17,478 nucleotides of DNA from Podochytrium sp. JEL0797 (taxonomy: Eukaryota; Chytridiomycota; Chytridiomycetes; Chytridiales; Chytriomycetaceae). Positions 7,667 to 17,102 of this stretch are shown here, one piece after another. A model generated the notes under the pieces. That model was not told the origin of the DNA and did not search any database. It saw only the letters and a list, made by a program, of their open reading frames with translations. Made by a program: the position numbers and the translations under genes. The DNA lies in the NCBI GenBank assembly GCA_027596195.1, contig JADGJG010000518.1, positions 1 to 17,478 on the forward strand. Direction: 5' to 3'. Every line of letters starts with the position of its first letter. The first letter of the stretch is position 1.

Positions 7667-7928
7667 TTAGATGGTTGATGAGGAGAATGGACAAGAACAC
7701 AATTCAATTGACTCACCTGACAAACGCGCTGCACTATTGCGCTGCTGTGCAAACCAGCCCAAAATCTGCAACCACGGGATTAACTTTTCAGCAGACTCAA
7801 TTAAAAGGTTGCACACAGAAAACCTACCACTTGGGCAGTCAGTCCGTTTTCTTCAATCTCCTGTTCCGTTGGGTTCGCGTTTCGCGCAAAAGTGCGCAAG
7901 AGTGCGATTCGCTGCGCCAAGGTGAGGC
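7667..7928 (-). CDS. Possible homeodomain-like exon pair (partial gene)
   Basis: Two candidate exons, 7828-7928 and 7667-7765, with a 62-bp GT-AG intron (donor GTAGGT, acceptor GTTGCAG). The joined frame reads LTLAQRIALLRTF, then ANPTEQEIEENGLTAQV and ILGWFAQQRNSAARL. The spacing of L and F in helix 1, the P-T at the start of helix 2, and GLT..QV...WF at the start of the recognition helix resemble a homeodomain. It differs in two ways: about four residues are missing in helix 2, and the WFxNxR position reads WFAQQR, with Gln at the key Asn-51. No clear N-terminal exon with the basic arm was found; an acceptor TAATAG precedes the first exon. It could be a divergent homeobox gene, a decayed copy, or chance. 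Confidence 0.3.
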
Positions 7929-8325
7929 CTATTAATTAATTGAGTCGAATAAACTAACACTGCATTCATACGCACTGATGGTTAAGGCATGCAAGGGTGC
8001 TGTCAGGTCTGTTGAACAGAAAAATGAGAGTCAGGTAGAGTGACGAATGCGCCGCGAAATCCCAGACGCGTCCGATTTTACAATTTTTTGTGACAGGCGG
8101 ATAACGATTTCTAGAGACCAGGCAAATAGCTGCGCCAAGCTCGGGAATATACGAGCTTCGCTTCATGCAGAATGGGAAATATGAAATATAATTCGTGGTG
8201 CCCAACTGGCTTTTTAAAAGCTCTTGCTACCAGCTGATTCGGAGAAGAGAATCAGCCATTTCAAGGGGGGGGGGCAGGGGAGGAGGGTCCATTACGGATC
8301 CAACGCGCATCAAAATTCTTTTTTT
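7929..8325. other. No supported gene; hairpin and G-run
   Basis: No convincing frame on either strand. It contains an 8-bp inverted repeat, GCTGATTC and GAATCAGC, around 8232-8255, and a run of ten G followed by further G tracts at 8265-8287. It could hold introns or leader sequence of the weak minus-strand exons on either side. Confidence 0.5.
8232..8287 (+). other. Short hairpin followed by G-quadruplex-prone G tracts
   Basis: GCTGATTC and GAATCAGC form an 8-bp stem with an 8-nt loop; G10, G4, GG and GGG tracts follow within 25 bp. No function is claimed. Confidence 0.45.
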
Positions 8326-8619
8326 TCAGCATCTGCACTCCTTGACTTCAATTTTTGATTGGCTAGTTTGTTGACCATGAGTAGATGCAGTTGGGGTATA
8401 TTGTGACGCGCGGGCATCCGGAAACACAGCCTCCAAATTCTCTCCAACAATTCCCAAATCCGTAAAACGCATCAGGATTAAACCCACTCTTCCATCCCCT
8501 TCAACTCGCACACAACACGCGTTCAATGGAATCCATTATCACACGAGCGTACCCGCGGCCATGGCGCGACAGATGAGGGACCAGGTGTCGTTGACTTGTG
8601 CAGCGGAACGGAATAGCAT
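8326..8619 (-). CDS. Candidate spliced small protein, unrecognised
   Basis: Exons 8553-8619 and 8326-8504 with a 48-bp GT-AG intron (donor GTACGC, acceptor TGCGAG) give an 81-residue frame beginning MLFRSAAQVNDTW and containing VGLILMRFTDLGIVG. Codons in the first exon are rich in C at third positions, as in the housekeeping genes here. Just upstream (about 8640-8780) a different minus frame also looks coding (SRYETILSHLAAKIAQSKK), so a longer gene with one more intron, or a frameshifted relic, is possible. It would be divergent from the IWR1-like gene at 8852. No family recognised. Confidence 0.25.
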
Positions 8620-8851
8620 CCATTTGTCCACATGTGTCGGAACGCGTGCGTTCAATTTCGAGGATTTGGTGTTGTGTGGCGAGTTCTTCCGCTTCGCTGG
8701 TTTTTTTGCTTTGTGCAATTTTGGCGGCGAGGTGGGAGAGGATGGTTTCGTAGCGGGATTGGGTTGCGGTCTGTGGGGAGAGGTGAGGCGCAAGTGGGGC
8801 GGACAGAGCAAGAAAAAATTTCTTTGTTTTTTTTGTGCCCCATCGTTCCCC

Positions 8852-9839
8852 ATGTCGATCATCCGGGTCAAGCGAAATCTGGACACCCTGCTTGAAGAGA
8901 ATGTGCCTTCAACGCTGGGTAAGTTTCCAGTCTTTCGTGCTGAGCGCAGCATTACCCACTCCTCTATGCGCAGTCGTCAAGAAGCTCAAGCGTTCCGATG
9001 GAGAAGCCGAAGATATGGTCTTCACATTCAATCATTCTACCGCGACATCGCACACGGAAGATGTGAGTGTGTGTATGCTGTGTATCTCTGGTGCTGATTG
9101 GTTCGGCAGGACCCGAAACTCATGATCCCGCGGGTGATGGCCTCGAAACCAAAACCGAGGGTGCGTATCCGAAAACGTTATTCGAATGCTTGAACTTGCG
9201 CTGAGTGCCTGTATAGTCGTCCATGAACTCGAACCTGGTGCCGCCGCTGCCATATTCATCGAATCAATTCGCAACGCTGGTCAGTTGCTTGGCCGACGCT
9301 CGTTGTTTCCCAACTTCGTTCTGATGGAGTGTGTGTTGATCTCTAGGAACACCCACGGTTCAAAGTGCTCTCACAGACAAAGATGCGGACTGCGAACGGA
9401 AGCGAAATGAAGGTCGTGGATCTCGCAAAGGACAACGGTGTTGACGAGATTCCACCGGCTGTGCGAGCAATGATGGAAGAATAGTAAGTGATCATGTGGA
9501 TTGCTGGGAGGCAATTCTGATGTTTCGAAACCGCTCAGCTCGAAAACGAACTCGATGGATTTGAATGCCGACCGCGACATGATGATGCAAGACGAGAACT
9601 GCGTGTATGATGTGTATTTCTTGGACGAACGCGTCGGAAGCCACAACTTCGATGCCAGCGCGGCGATCGCCATTGAGCTTGAGGACGAGGATGTGCTTTG
9701 TTTTGACGACAGCAGCGACAATGAGGACCGCAACGAGGACGATGAGGATTCGAACGCAGAAGACGATTATCGCAACGAGTATCCAGACAGTGATGACGCT
9801 GACATGCATGAGCCAGAGGCAGACGACGATTGGATGTGA
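8852..9839 (+). CDS. IWR1: IWR1 / SLC7A6OS-like RNA polymerase II nuclear import factor
   Basis: Six exons (8852-8918, 8974-9062, 9110-9160, 9217-9279, 9347-9483, 9539-9839) with introns of 55, 47, 56, 67 and 55 bp, 235 residues. The start reads MSIIRVKRNLD, like the RVKRK opening of SLC7A6OS. A middle HPRFKVL segment is followed near residues 157-166 by CVYDVYFLDE, the hallmark of the Iwr1 domain (VYDxYY in relatives). Then comes a long Asp/Glu-rich tail with DDYRNEYPDSDD, matching the acidic NWRNEYPE tail of the family. In yeast, Iwr1 directs assembled RNA polymerase II into the nucleus. All five splice junctions keep frame and each family block. The gene converges on an MMTAG2-like gene with 11 bp between the stop codons. 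Confidence 0.88.
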
Positions 9840-9850
9840 TTAAAAAGAGT

Positions 9851-10591
9851 TTATTTTTTTTCGTGTTTGGACCGTTTCTTTTCCTTCTTCTCCTTCTTTG
9901 CCAGTTTCTTTTCGCGCTTCTTTTCCTTTTTCTCTTCTTTCCGCTGCCTCTTGCGACTCTTTTCGTCACCGTCGGTGTCGACTTTCGTGCGTTTCTCACT
10001 CGGGAATTCCTCGCCATCCGCCCCTTCGACATCCTCATCCTCATCGTCTTCATCGTCACTCCTCGCAAGGCGCTTCTGCTTGAAGGTGGCCGTGTCGAAT
10101 CTAAACAGGGATCAGCGACTAACGAATACTCATGAAACACGTACCTTCCGAATCCAATCCCCTTCACCTTCGCCGTCTCATCAGCTTCGACCTGCTCAGC
10201 GGCATCAATCTTCAGCAGCCGCTGGATCTCTGCGGCCGACACGGAGCTCTTTCCCGTCTTTTTCGCCTTCAGCCCAAGTGCCTCCGCGAATGCATCGGCC
10301 TCCATCTGCTTGATGTCGCGCACCTCCGCCTCCTTCACCTGCGCTGCGCCCTCGGCATCCGCCCCATCCTTGGCGTACCAGCCCTGCGCGAAACCGAGTG
10401 AGTAAGTAACTGCGCACCTCCCTCTCTCTCTTGCACAAACTCACCAGGTCCTTGCCCTTCTGCCATCTCCCGACTGGTGCAAACACACTGTGGCCCAGGT
10501 AGTTCTCGCGCTGCTTGTCGTCCTTGACATCATCCCACTTGAAGAGGCCCTGGCCTCCACGGTTTCCAGAGCGAATGGGTCCCGAGAACAT
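9851..10591 (-). CDS. MMTAG2-like (multiple myeloma tumor-associated protein 2 family) nuclear protein
   Basis: Exons 10445-10591, 10145-10383 and 9851-10100, introns 61 and 44 bp, 211 residues. The N-terminus carries the family's diagnostic block: [20 protein letters not shown], then [19 protein letters not shown], and across the splice GWYAKD. Human MMTAG2 has the same order ([36 protein letters not shown]). The middle is helical ([20 protein letters not shown]), then [15 protein letters not shown], an acidic patch and a Lys/Arg/Glu-rich tail of about 60 residues likely to act as nuclear localisation sequence. The molecular function is poorly known; the conserved block suggests a nuclear, RNA-related role. 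The 44-bp intron is the shortest in the window. Confidence 0.88.
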
Positions 10592-10743
10592 TTTTTTGTT
10601 TCGAAATAGATATGCGCTGCTTCCCAAGAAGATGTAGGTGTCAACTGCGCTCTGAATTCATTGACTCTGAATTTATTTGATCTTGTTTTCGCGTTCTGGA
10701 TGATCGAATTTAGGCGGGTTTTCTCAATGGAATCGCTATCGAT

Positions 10744-10749
10744 TTTATT
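10744..10749 (-). terminator. Polyadenylation signal of the CXorf58-like gene
   Basis: AATAAA on the minus strand 44 bp after the stop codon and about 150 bp before the next gene on that strand. Confidence 0.5.
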
Positions 10750-10792
10750 GAAATTGGTGAAAGAGAACGCGGCTCTTTTATGAATTTCTACA

Positions 10793-11721
10793 TCATCCAA
10801 CAGCGACATAATCCTCCAAGTCCCCAACATGCAAAGTTGTTGTCCATTCAAACAAGTTTACGAAATCGTCCTCGAGTTCCACCGGAGTGTGATGGAGACG
10901 AAGCTCAGCGATGGGTGCTTTCTTTTTCCTAAATATGTGTCAAAATCAATCTACACTTCCAACAAAGCAAGATTACTGCTGTAGGTCTTACTTTTTCCGT
11001 TGGGGTACCGATTTCGATCGCATCATCGCGTTGTTGTCATAAACCGTGGCTGGGCTCGAAAACGCCGAGAACGACAACTCTCTCCACCCATTATTCCTTC
11101 CCCCAAATTTGGGAGCCAGTTGATCCACTTGGCTCATGTATTTCACGTATTCCAATCGATTCGTGACATCGGACGGTTCCGCAATCAGCCTCGAACGGTT
11201 ATAGGTTTCGAGATTTGTGACGAGATTCGCAAACGTTCGCGACCCCATTTGTCGACAAGCATCACGCGCAGCCTTGAGAGTTTCGCGGCAAGAATGGAAT
11301 CAGACAGACATTTACCCGAAAAAAATAACCTTTCGCCAACCTGCGATCCAGACTCAATCAGCCGATTCCCTGAGAAATATTGAACGTTCATTGACTTTGT
11401 AAAGATTTTGAAAAAGATGACTGGTGGAAACGAGTCTCCTCCGAAACGAAACCGCACGCGTGGTTGGGTGATGGGATCCGTGACAAACTCTGCTTCCCGG
11501 GGACACAGTTTCTTTATAATGTCGAGGGATATGGTTCGTTCCTGTCAATGGAGAGTTTGATGGGTGGGCAAACATATCTGAGTATCGCGAAAGGCTTGAA
11601 ACAACGTCCCACTCACTGCTTTATAAAGCGCCGCCCGCAGCGCGTGAAAGATTGTGCGACACCGCCATCGCCTCCATGTTCTTCCGATTATACCGGCAGC
11701 CACATGATGACTTGACTCCAT
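10793..11721 (-). CDS. CXorf58-like protein, probable ciliary/flagellar association
   Basis: Exons 11617-11721, 11341-11541, 10992-11272 and 10793-10928, introns 75, 68 and 63 bp, 240 residues. The first exon has an IQ-like helix (IIGRTWRRWRCRTIFHALR). The core, EAEFVTDPITQPRVRFRFGG then DSFPPVIFFKIF and VQYFSGN, matches the vertebrate CXorf58 core (KIRFRFRGETFPP, FKIF, YKYFSGKN). Later ARDACRQMG and KFGGRNNGWREL match DACKLMG and FSGGRNNSWRKL. The second intron has a weak donor (GTTGGC) and acceptor TCAAG but gives the exact family join. The protein is shorter than human CXorf58 (about 330 residues). I infer a link with cilia from the family's distribution; no biochemical role is known to me. 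The start codon is only 31 bp after the mL45 stop. Confidence 0.82.
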
Positions 11722-11726
11722 TGTTC

Positions 11727-11732
11727 TTTATT
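11727..11732 (-). terminator. Polyadenylation signal of mL45, abutting the next start codon
   Basis: AATAAA on the minus strand 20 bp after the mL45 stop and only 5 bp before the ATG of the CXorf58-like gene. Cleavage 10-30 bp downstream would fall inside that gene's first exon. Confidence 0.5.
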
Positions 11733-11752
11733 TAAAACGCGTTTTCGATCCC

Positions 11753-12535
11753 TCACTTTTTCTCCACCGTGGCAATCTTGCCAGCAACCCGCCACCCCAA
11801 CTTATCCTCATCCACCGCCTTCCGCTCAAACACAATATACTCCGTCATATCCACCTCCTTCTCCGGATCCCCACCAATCAGCTTCCCTTCACGATCGTAC
11901 AACGCATACGACTGTTTGGACGTCAACTTGGCCGTCACCTGCGACAACCACACCGTCTTGTCTTTATCCTGCGGATCACCCTGCAACCGCGCCGAGCACA
12001 AGTTCACAACATTCACCCGCAAGGGTCCATGCAGAGTCCACTGACCCTGCCCAATGCGTTTAACGCGCTTGAGTTCGGGGTTCAAAACGGTCGCAAACGA
12101 AACGGTGGAGGCTCGTTCGAGCAGTTCCTTGTCACCACTACGCCACGATCAAGTTAACATCAGATACACACACACCTCCCTCACAGGGGTCTCGCTTTAC
12201 CTCGCAACCGCCTGATTCATTCGGCAATACTGCAACTCCGCCTCACTCTTGAACGCCTTCAACGTCACACCCTGGTACCGCAACATGGACATGGACGTGG
12301 CGTACGTCAGGACACGCTTTGCGCGTTGTTTGAGCTGTTTGCGGCCTTCGGCTGTCACGAACGACGCGAGGGACACTGGTTGCGGGACCCACGGATCGAG
12401 GATGTGCATCGCGATGGCTTGGCCGCGCATCAAGGACGAGGAGGCCGCGCGGAGAGGTTGCAAGGCTCCCAGGGGGGCGATCGTTCGTCGGAGGACGGCG
12501 GTGCGTGGGAGGAGACCAAGGCCACAGCGGTTCAT
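11753..12535 (-). CDS. MRPL45: Mitochondrial ribosomal protein mL45 (Tim44-like/MBA1 family)
   Basis: Exons 12201-12535 and 11753-12137, intron 63 bp (donor GTAAAG, acceptor GGCGTAG), 239 residues. The N-terminus is rich in Arg, Leu and Ala with no acidic residues for about 45 residues, as expected of a mitochondrial presequence. The C-terminal half is the Tim44-like fold: QAVASGDKELLE across the splice, WTLHGPLRVNVVNLCSARL, then QSYALYDREGKLIGG and MTEYIVFERK with a final LGWRVAGKI. Human MRPL45 has AIYDRFGRLMYG, EYVVFEK and SWRMHTKI in the same order. mL45 sits at the exit tunnel of the mitoribosome and helps anchor it to the inner membrane. It lies between bL32m upstream and the CXorf58-like gene downstream, all on one strand. 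Confidence 0.87.
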
Positions 12536-12839
12536 TGGTTGTTTTTTTTTTTGGTCAAAAGAAAAAAGAAAACTCTGATTTATTGCGATTTTGTTATTTA
12601 GAGCTCCTTGATTCCCCTAATTGATGAAAAAGAGAGCTTGGTTAGTTACATTGAAATTCGTGTGCATCCAACAGAGATTCTCGATTCGATTCGATTCCAT
12701 CTCAATTCGGCATTCAAGCTTCACTCGTACTCTGATCACACTCGCATCCCATATCCATCCTCGCCTTTGAATTCGCATTCGCATTCGCCACTCGTCCTTG
12801 ACTTCGGATTCACACAGGACACATTCGCTTCGATTCGAT
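12536..12839. other. Intergenic region with GATTC-rich simple sequence
   Basis: Lies between the bL32m stop and the mL45 start, so it should hold the bL32m 3' end and the mL45 promoter. CGATTCGATTC-type runs occur at 12682-12697 and 12828-12842 and TTCGCATTCGCATTCGCC at 12771-12788. I see no gene or TATA box. Confidence 0.6.
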
Positions 12840-13169
12840 TCAGATCACATACTTCATGCATGACTTGCACGCGTGGTGCAGGAGTGACGGGGATCCACAC
12901 AGCGGGCACTGGATAATGTTGCGCATGGGACGAAGCCATTTGGAGTTCATGCGGAGACGCTGAACAACAATAAACCATTCAGACGGAGGTTTGTTGCCGA
13001 GGAAAAGAAAACCCGCTTTCACCTTCTTGCCGTGGGTTGTTCGCTTCTTGGGCACCGCCCACAGAATGCTCGGGATCCACGAGAGCGGAACTGCCATGAT
13101 GCTGATGCCCGGGAACGGTGCAACAAAGGACCCGCTGAACCAGCTTTGCGTACGGGCAACGAACGACAT
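12840..13169 (-). CDS. MRPL32: Mitochondrial ribosomal protein bL32m
   Basis: Exons 13023-13169 and 12840-12959 with a 63-bp intron, 88 residues. The intron has no in-frame stop and is a multiple of three, so it could be misread as coding; removing it joins VPKKRTTHGKK to RLRMNSKWLRPMRNI, as in L32 proteins (VPKKKxSHxKKR). The C-terminus has a complete zinc ribbon: C67xxC70 (CPLC) and C80xxC83 (CKSC). The N-terminal ~38 residues, rich in Ser, Phe and Trp with few acidic residues, should be the presequence, which in yeast L32 is removed by the m-AAA protease. The start at 13169 is preferred over the upstream in-frame Met because the latter adds a low-quality leader rich in Gly/Arg/Lys. Confidence 0.87.
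   Translation of the reverse strand: MSFVARTQSWFSGSFVAPFPGISIMAVPLSWIPSILWAVPKKRTTHGKKVKAGFLFLGNKPPSEWFIVVQRLRMNSKWLRPMRNIIQCPLCGSPSLLHHACKSCMKYVI
12960..13022 (-). other. Stop-free 63-bp intron in bL32m
   Basis: GTGAAA donor and TTGTTCAG acceptor. The length is divisible by three and contains no in-frame stop, so intron retention would insert 21 residues between the PKKRTTHGKK motif and the RLRMNSK segment. Family alignment supports removal. Confidence 0.75.
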
Positions 13170-13270
13170 TTTTTGCTTTTTTCGATTTCCGCAAACACCA
13201 ACTCCGATTGCACTCCCCCCTTCCCTTTCTCCATCCCAACGCAAAATAAAAACAAAAACCAATCCAATTC

Positions 13271-13276
13271 TTTAAT
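13271..13276 (-). terminator. Polyadenylation signal variant of the P-protein gene
   Basis: ATTAAA on the minus strand 26 bp after the stop codon, ahead of the bL32m gene. Confidence 0.4.
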
Positions 13277-13302
13277 ACCAAAAAAAAAAACAACAACCCT
13301 CC

Positions 13303-16300
13303 TTAGTTCTCATAGTCTTCAATCGGAGGACAACTACAAATCAAGTTCCGGTCCCCAAACGTATCATCCACACGCGCCACCGTTGGCCAAAACTTTCTCT
13401 TCTTCAACACCCCCATCGGATACGCAGCCTCCTGTCTCGTATACGGTCTGTCCCACACATCCGCAGTCAACACTTCAATCGGGTGAGGCGCCATCTTCAA
13501 CACATTCCCTTCCTTTGGTTGCTTGCCTTGCTCCACCGCGCGAATCTCTTCACGAATCTTGAGCATCGCGTCACAGAACCGGTCCAACTCAATCTTGCTT
13601 TCACTCTCGGTCGGTTCAATCATGAGCGTGTTGGGGACAGGGAACGACATGGTCGGGCTGTGGAACCCGTAGTCGTGCAATCGCTTGGCGATATCAATCG
13701 CCTCGACATGCGAATCCGCTCCAAACACACGCGTGTCGAGAATAAACTCGTGCGCACAGAGTCCGTTTTGATCCGTGAAGAGAACCTTGTACTCCCCAGA
13801 CAACCGCTTCAACATGTAGTTGGCGTTCAGAAGCGCAACTTGCGTCGCCTTTCTGAGCCCATCGTCTCCCATCATCTTGAGGTACGCCCACGAGATTGGC
13901 AGAATGCTCGCGGATCCCCAGGGAGCCGCCGACACAGGTCCAATCCCATCCGGTCCACTCGTCGGCACAACAGGATGGTTCGGCAAGAACTTGGCCAAGT
14001 GCGTCTTGACTCCAATCGGTCCCATCCCAGGCCCACCTCCTCCATGCGGGATACAGAACGTCTTGTGCAAGTTCAAGTGACACACGTCGGCCCCAATTTC
14101 AGCAGGCTTGCAGAGCCCCATCTGCGCGTTCAAGTTGGCTCCGTCCATGTACACCTGGCCGCCGTTGGCATGGATAATCTTGCAAGCGTCCACAATCGTG
14201 TCCTCAAACACTCCATAAGTCGACGGGTACGTGATCATGGCAGCCGCCAACGTGTCCTTGTACTGCTCCGCCTTCTTCTTCAAATCCACCAAGTCCAAGT
14301 TTCCATTCTCCTCACACTTGACAATCACAACCTTCATCCCACACATGGCCGCAGACGCTGGGTTCGTTCCATGCGCAGACACCGGGATCAAACACACGTC
14401 ACGTTGCGCCTGACCAATCGAGTGCAGGTACGATTTGATGGTGCGGAGACCCGTGTACTCGCCCTGAGCTCCCGAGTTGGGCTGCAAGCAAATGTTGTCG
14501 AAGCCAGTCGCCTCGCTCAGAGCGTACTCGAGCTCCTTGTGCATAATGTCGTATCCCTTGGCCTGGTCGAGCGGGACAAACGGGTGGATGGAGCCAAACT
14601 CGGGCCACGTGACGGGGATCATCTCGGTGGTGGCGTTGAGCTTCATGGTGCAGGATCCGAGAGGGATCATGGCGTCCGCCAGAGACAAGTCCTTGTGCTG
14701 GAGTCCGAAAATGTAACGCAGCATCTCGGTTTCGGAGTGGTACGAGTTGAACACGGGGTGCGTGAGGTATGGCGACGAACGGACGAGAGTTTGGGGGATT
14801 CCCGACGTGGCCGAAGCAGCGAGGGCCTCGATGGAAGGAGTTGGGGCAGTGTAGGGCTTTTCGGTTCCAAGCTGGTACTGCTGGGCAAAGTCGCCGATCG
14901 CAAACACGTTGATGAGGGCTTCCAAATCGCGCTGGGTGACGGTTTCGTCCAACGTGACACCCACAGTGGAGTCGTCGATGCGGCGCAAGTTGATTCCGGC
15001 CGCAACGGAGGCAGCGTGGAGGAGGTTCGCGTCGCGGTTCACCTTGATGGTCAAAGTGTCGAAATAGTCCTTGTTGACCACCTTGTGGCCCAACTGTTCG
15101 ACAGCGGCGGCAAGGATGGAGGTCAAGTTGTGGACTCGGGTTGCAATGTCTTTGATGCCCTGTGATGCGAGAAATCGTGTTTAGAAAATATTACCCTTTG
15201 GAAGGAACCCCCGGAAAGAATCCCCGGAAAGAATCCCCGAAAGGAATCGGAAGGAAACACAAAGCAAAATCTCACCGCAGGTCCGTGGTAAACAGCATAC
15301 ATAGCCGCCATGTTGGCCAACAAAGCCTGCGCCGTACAAATGTTACTGGTCGCCTTCTCACGACGAATGTGCTGCTCGCGGGTCTGGAGCGACAAGCGGT
15401 AGGCCGTCTTTCCATTGGCATCTTTGGAAACCCCAATCAATCTTCCAGGCATGCGACGCTTCTGGGAATCCTTGACGGCAAAGAAGGCAGCGTGGGGTCC
15501 TCCGTATCCCAAGGGAACTCCGAATCGCTGCGAGTTTCCAAACGCAATGTCGGCGCCGAATTCGCCGGGTGGCTTGATGAGGGCACAGGCGAGCAAGTCG
15601 GTGGCAACGGTAACGAGACCTCCGTTGTCGTGGACCTTCTTGGAGAAGGATGAGTAGTCAAGGATGGAACCCTCGTTGTTGGGGTACTGCAGAAATCAAT
15701 TTACAATTAGCCAGGTTCGATTGACTTGAACAGATAAATCGCCTACCTGGAGCAAGACTCCCATCAAGCTGTCTTTGTGCGTTTCGACGTCAAACTTCTC
15801 GTAATCGCCCACAATCACTTCAATCCCGAATCCCTCCGCTCTCGTCTTCAGGACACCAATGGTTTGCGGGAAGGTGCGCTCATCGACAAAGAACACGTTG
15901 CGCTTTCTATTGAATGCACTGAAACACATGAGCATGGCTTCACCGGCGGCGGTTCCTTCGTCGAGAAGCGAGGCGTTGGCAATGTCGAGACCCGTGAAGT
16001 CCTGGATCATGGTCTGGTAGTTGAGGAGCGACTCGAGACGACCCTGGGAAATCTCGGGCTGGTACGGGGTGTACTAATTTGTTTGTTTTGATGGGTCAGC
16101 GTCAGATTTCTCAGCCAAATGAATCGGAATCGGTCAAAATACCATACCTGAGTGTACCAGGCCGGGTTCTCCATAATGTTTCTCAAAATGACAGGCGGTG
16201 TGATTGCCGATGCATATCCCATTCCAATGTAGGTCTTGAGGACCTTGTTTTGGCTCGCAATGTACTTCAGGCGTTCGAGGACCTCGGTTTCGGCCATTCC

Positions 16301-16699
16301 GTTTCCAAGACGGGTCTTGTTCTGGATGTGGATGCTCTGTGGGACAGCGAGGTTTGACAGCGCGTCGAGATCGGCGACGCCAATGAGTTTGCACATTTCT
16401 TGGATCTCAGCGTCGCTGGGTCCCACGTGGCGGCGCGCAAAAGTGTCGAGGGGCGCAAGAGACGCCAACGTGGCTTGCTTGTTGTTGCCGAGTGTCGTGG
16501 CAGAGAAGCCGCGGTGCTGCGAAAGTGACAAGGCGTGCGCAGAGGCGCGCAACGAGGCGTGCGACAAGGGCTTCGCGACAAAGGCGGCGGCAGACAACGC
16601 AGAGGCCGAAGAAGCAAAGCCGCGCGTTGACGTCGACGACGCAACAAGGCGCAGAGATGACGCGCGCGTCGTGAGTGTCCGGAGAAGCGCAATGTTCAT
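13303..16699 (-). CDS. GLDC: Glycine dehydrogenase (decarboxylating), P-protein of the glycine cleavage system
   Basis: Four exons (16148-16699, 15747-16073, 15276-15686, 13303-15159), introns 74, 60 and 116 bp, 1048 residues, within the family's usual range. It decarboxylates glycine with PLP and passes the aminomethyl group to lipoylated H-protein in the matrix. Residues 1 to about 70 are rich in Ser, Ala and Arg and nearly free of acidic residues: a presequence. [13 protein letters not shown] opens the mature enzyme. Other family blocks: [27 protein letters not shown] rebuilt across the first splice, the N-terminal pseudo-catalytic half, then in the last exon [28 protein letters not shown] and the PLP lysine (about K796) in [18 protein letters not shown] chose the start at 16699 since the Met at 16828 adds a leader with no targeting character. 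Confidence 0.95.
15160..15275 (-). other. 116-bp P-protein intron with internal tandem repeat
   Basis: GTGAGA donor after YHGPA and ATCACAG acceptor before GIKDIATRV, both in phase 0. On the plus strand, 15210-15245 contains repeated CCCCGGAAAGAAT units, which account for its greater length than the other introns. Confidence 0.8.
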
Positions 16700-17102
16700 C
16701 TGGGGTTGTTCGCGGGATGAAAAAAACTCAAAACGGTTTTTGGGGTTGGCGTGCCTTCCGAGATTGCCCCTTCCGCTTGCCGGTCCGTTCCGAGAAAAAA
16801 GAAGAAAATCGATATTTGAAGACGCCACTTGCCCACCTGCCTGGGACCAAGCGGATTCAAAGGTGGTAAATGCTCACTATCCCTTTTTTGGCATAACTTT
16901 TCTGAGAGCATTCTCACATTCTCATCCTTCTCTCCCTCTTTCAGCCTCTTTCTCAAAATCGAACCCGCCACTTTCTCTTTCTTCTCACAATTCAGACGCG
17001 AGAAAAGTTCAACTGAAACTTTCTTTATTCCGTTAGAGATTATTGGGCACTGGCCAACCCGAAGAAAAAACAACAAAAAGTCTAAAGAGAGAATCCACCC
17101 CC
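16700..17102 (-). promoter_or_regulatory. P-protein upstream region and ADP/ATP carrier 3' end
   Basis: About 400 bp between the carrier stop and the P-protein start. Minus-strand AATAAA at 17024-17029 fits the carrier 3' end. The strand is purine-rich (GAGAAAG tracts) near 16920-17000. AACCCCAG immediately precedes the P-protein ATG and resembles a 3' splice site, so a leader intron is possible. No TATA box was seen. Confidence 0.4.

Noticed and set aside
8561..9097. Plus-strand 178-codon frame starting before the IWR1-like ATG
   Set aside because: Upstream part is Gly/Cys/Phe-rich with no family match, and the frame reads through the first IWR1 intron.
13483..15165. 560-codon open frame on the plus strand opposite the P-protein last exon
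   Set aside because: Shadow of strong codon bias in the P-protein gene; its product is Arg/His/Val-rich with no domain, while the minus strand encodes a full conserved enzyme.
16700..16828. Upstream in-frame start of the P-protein
   Set aside because: It would place a leader with acidic residues and no targeting features before an evident mitochondrial presequence.
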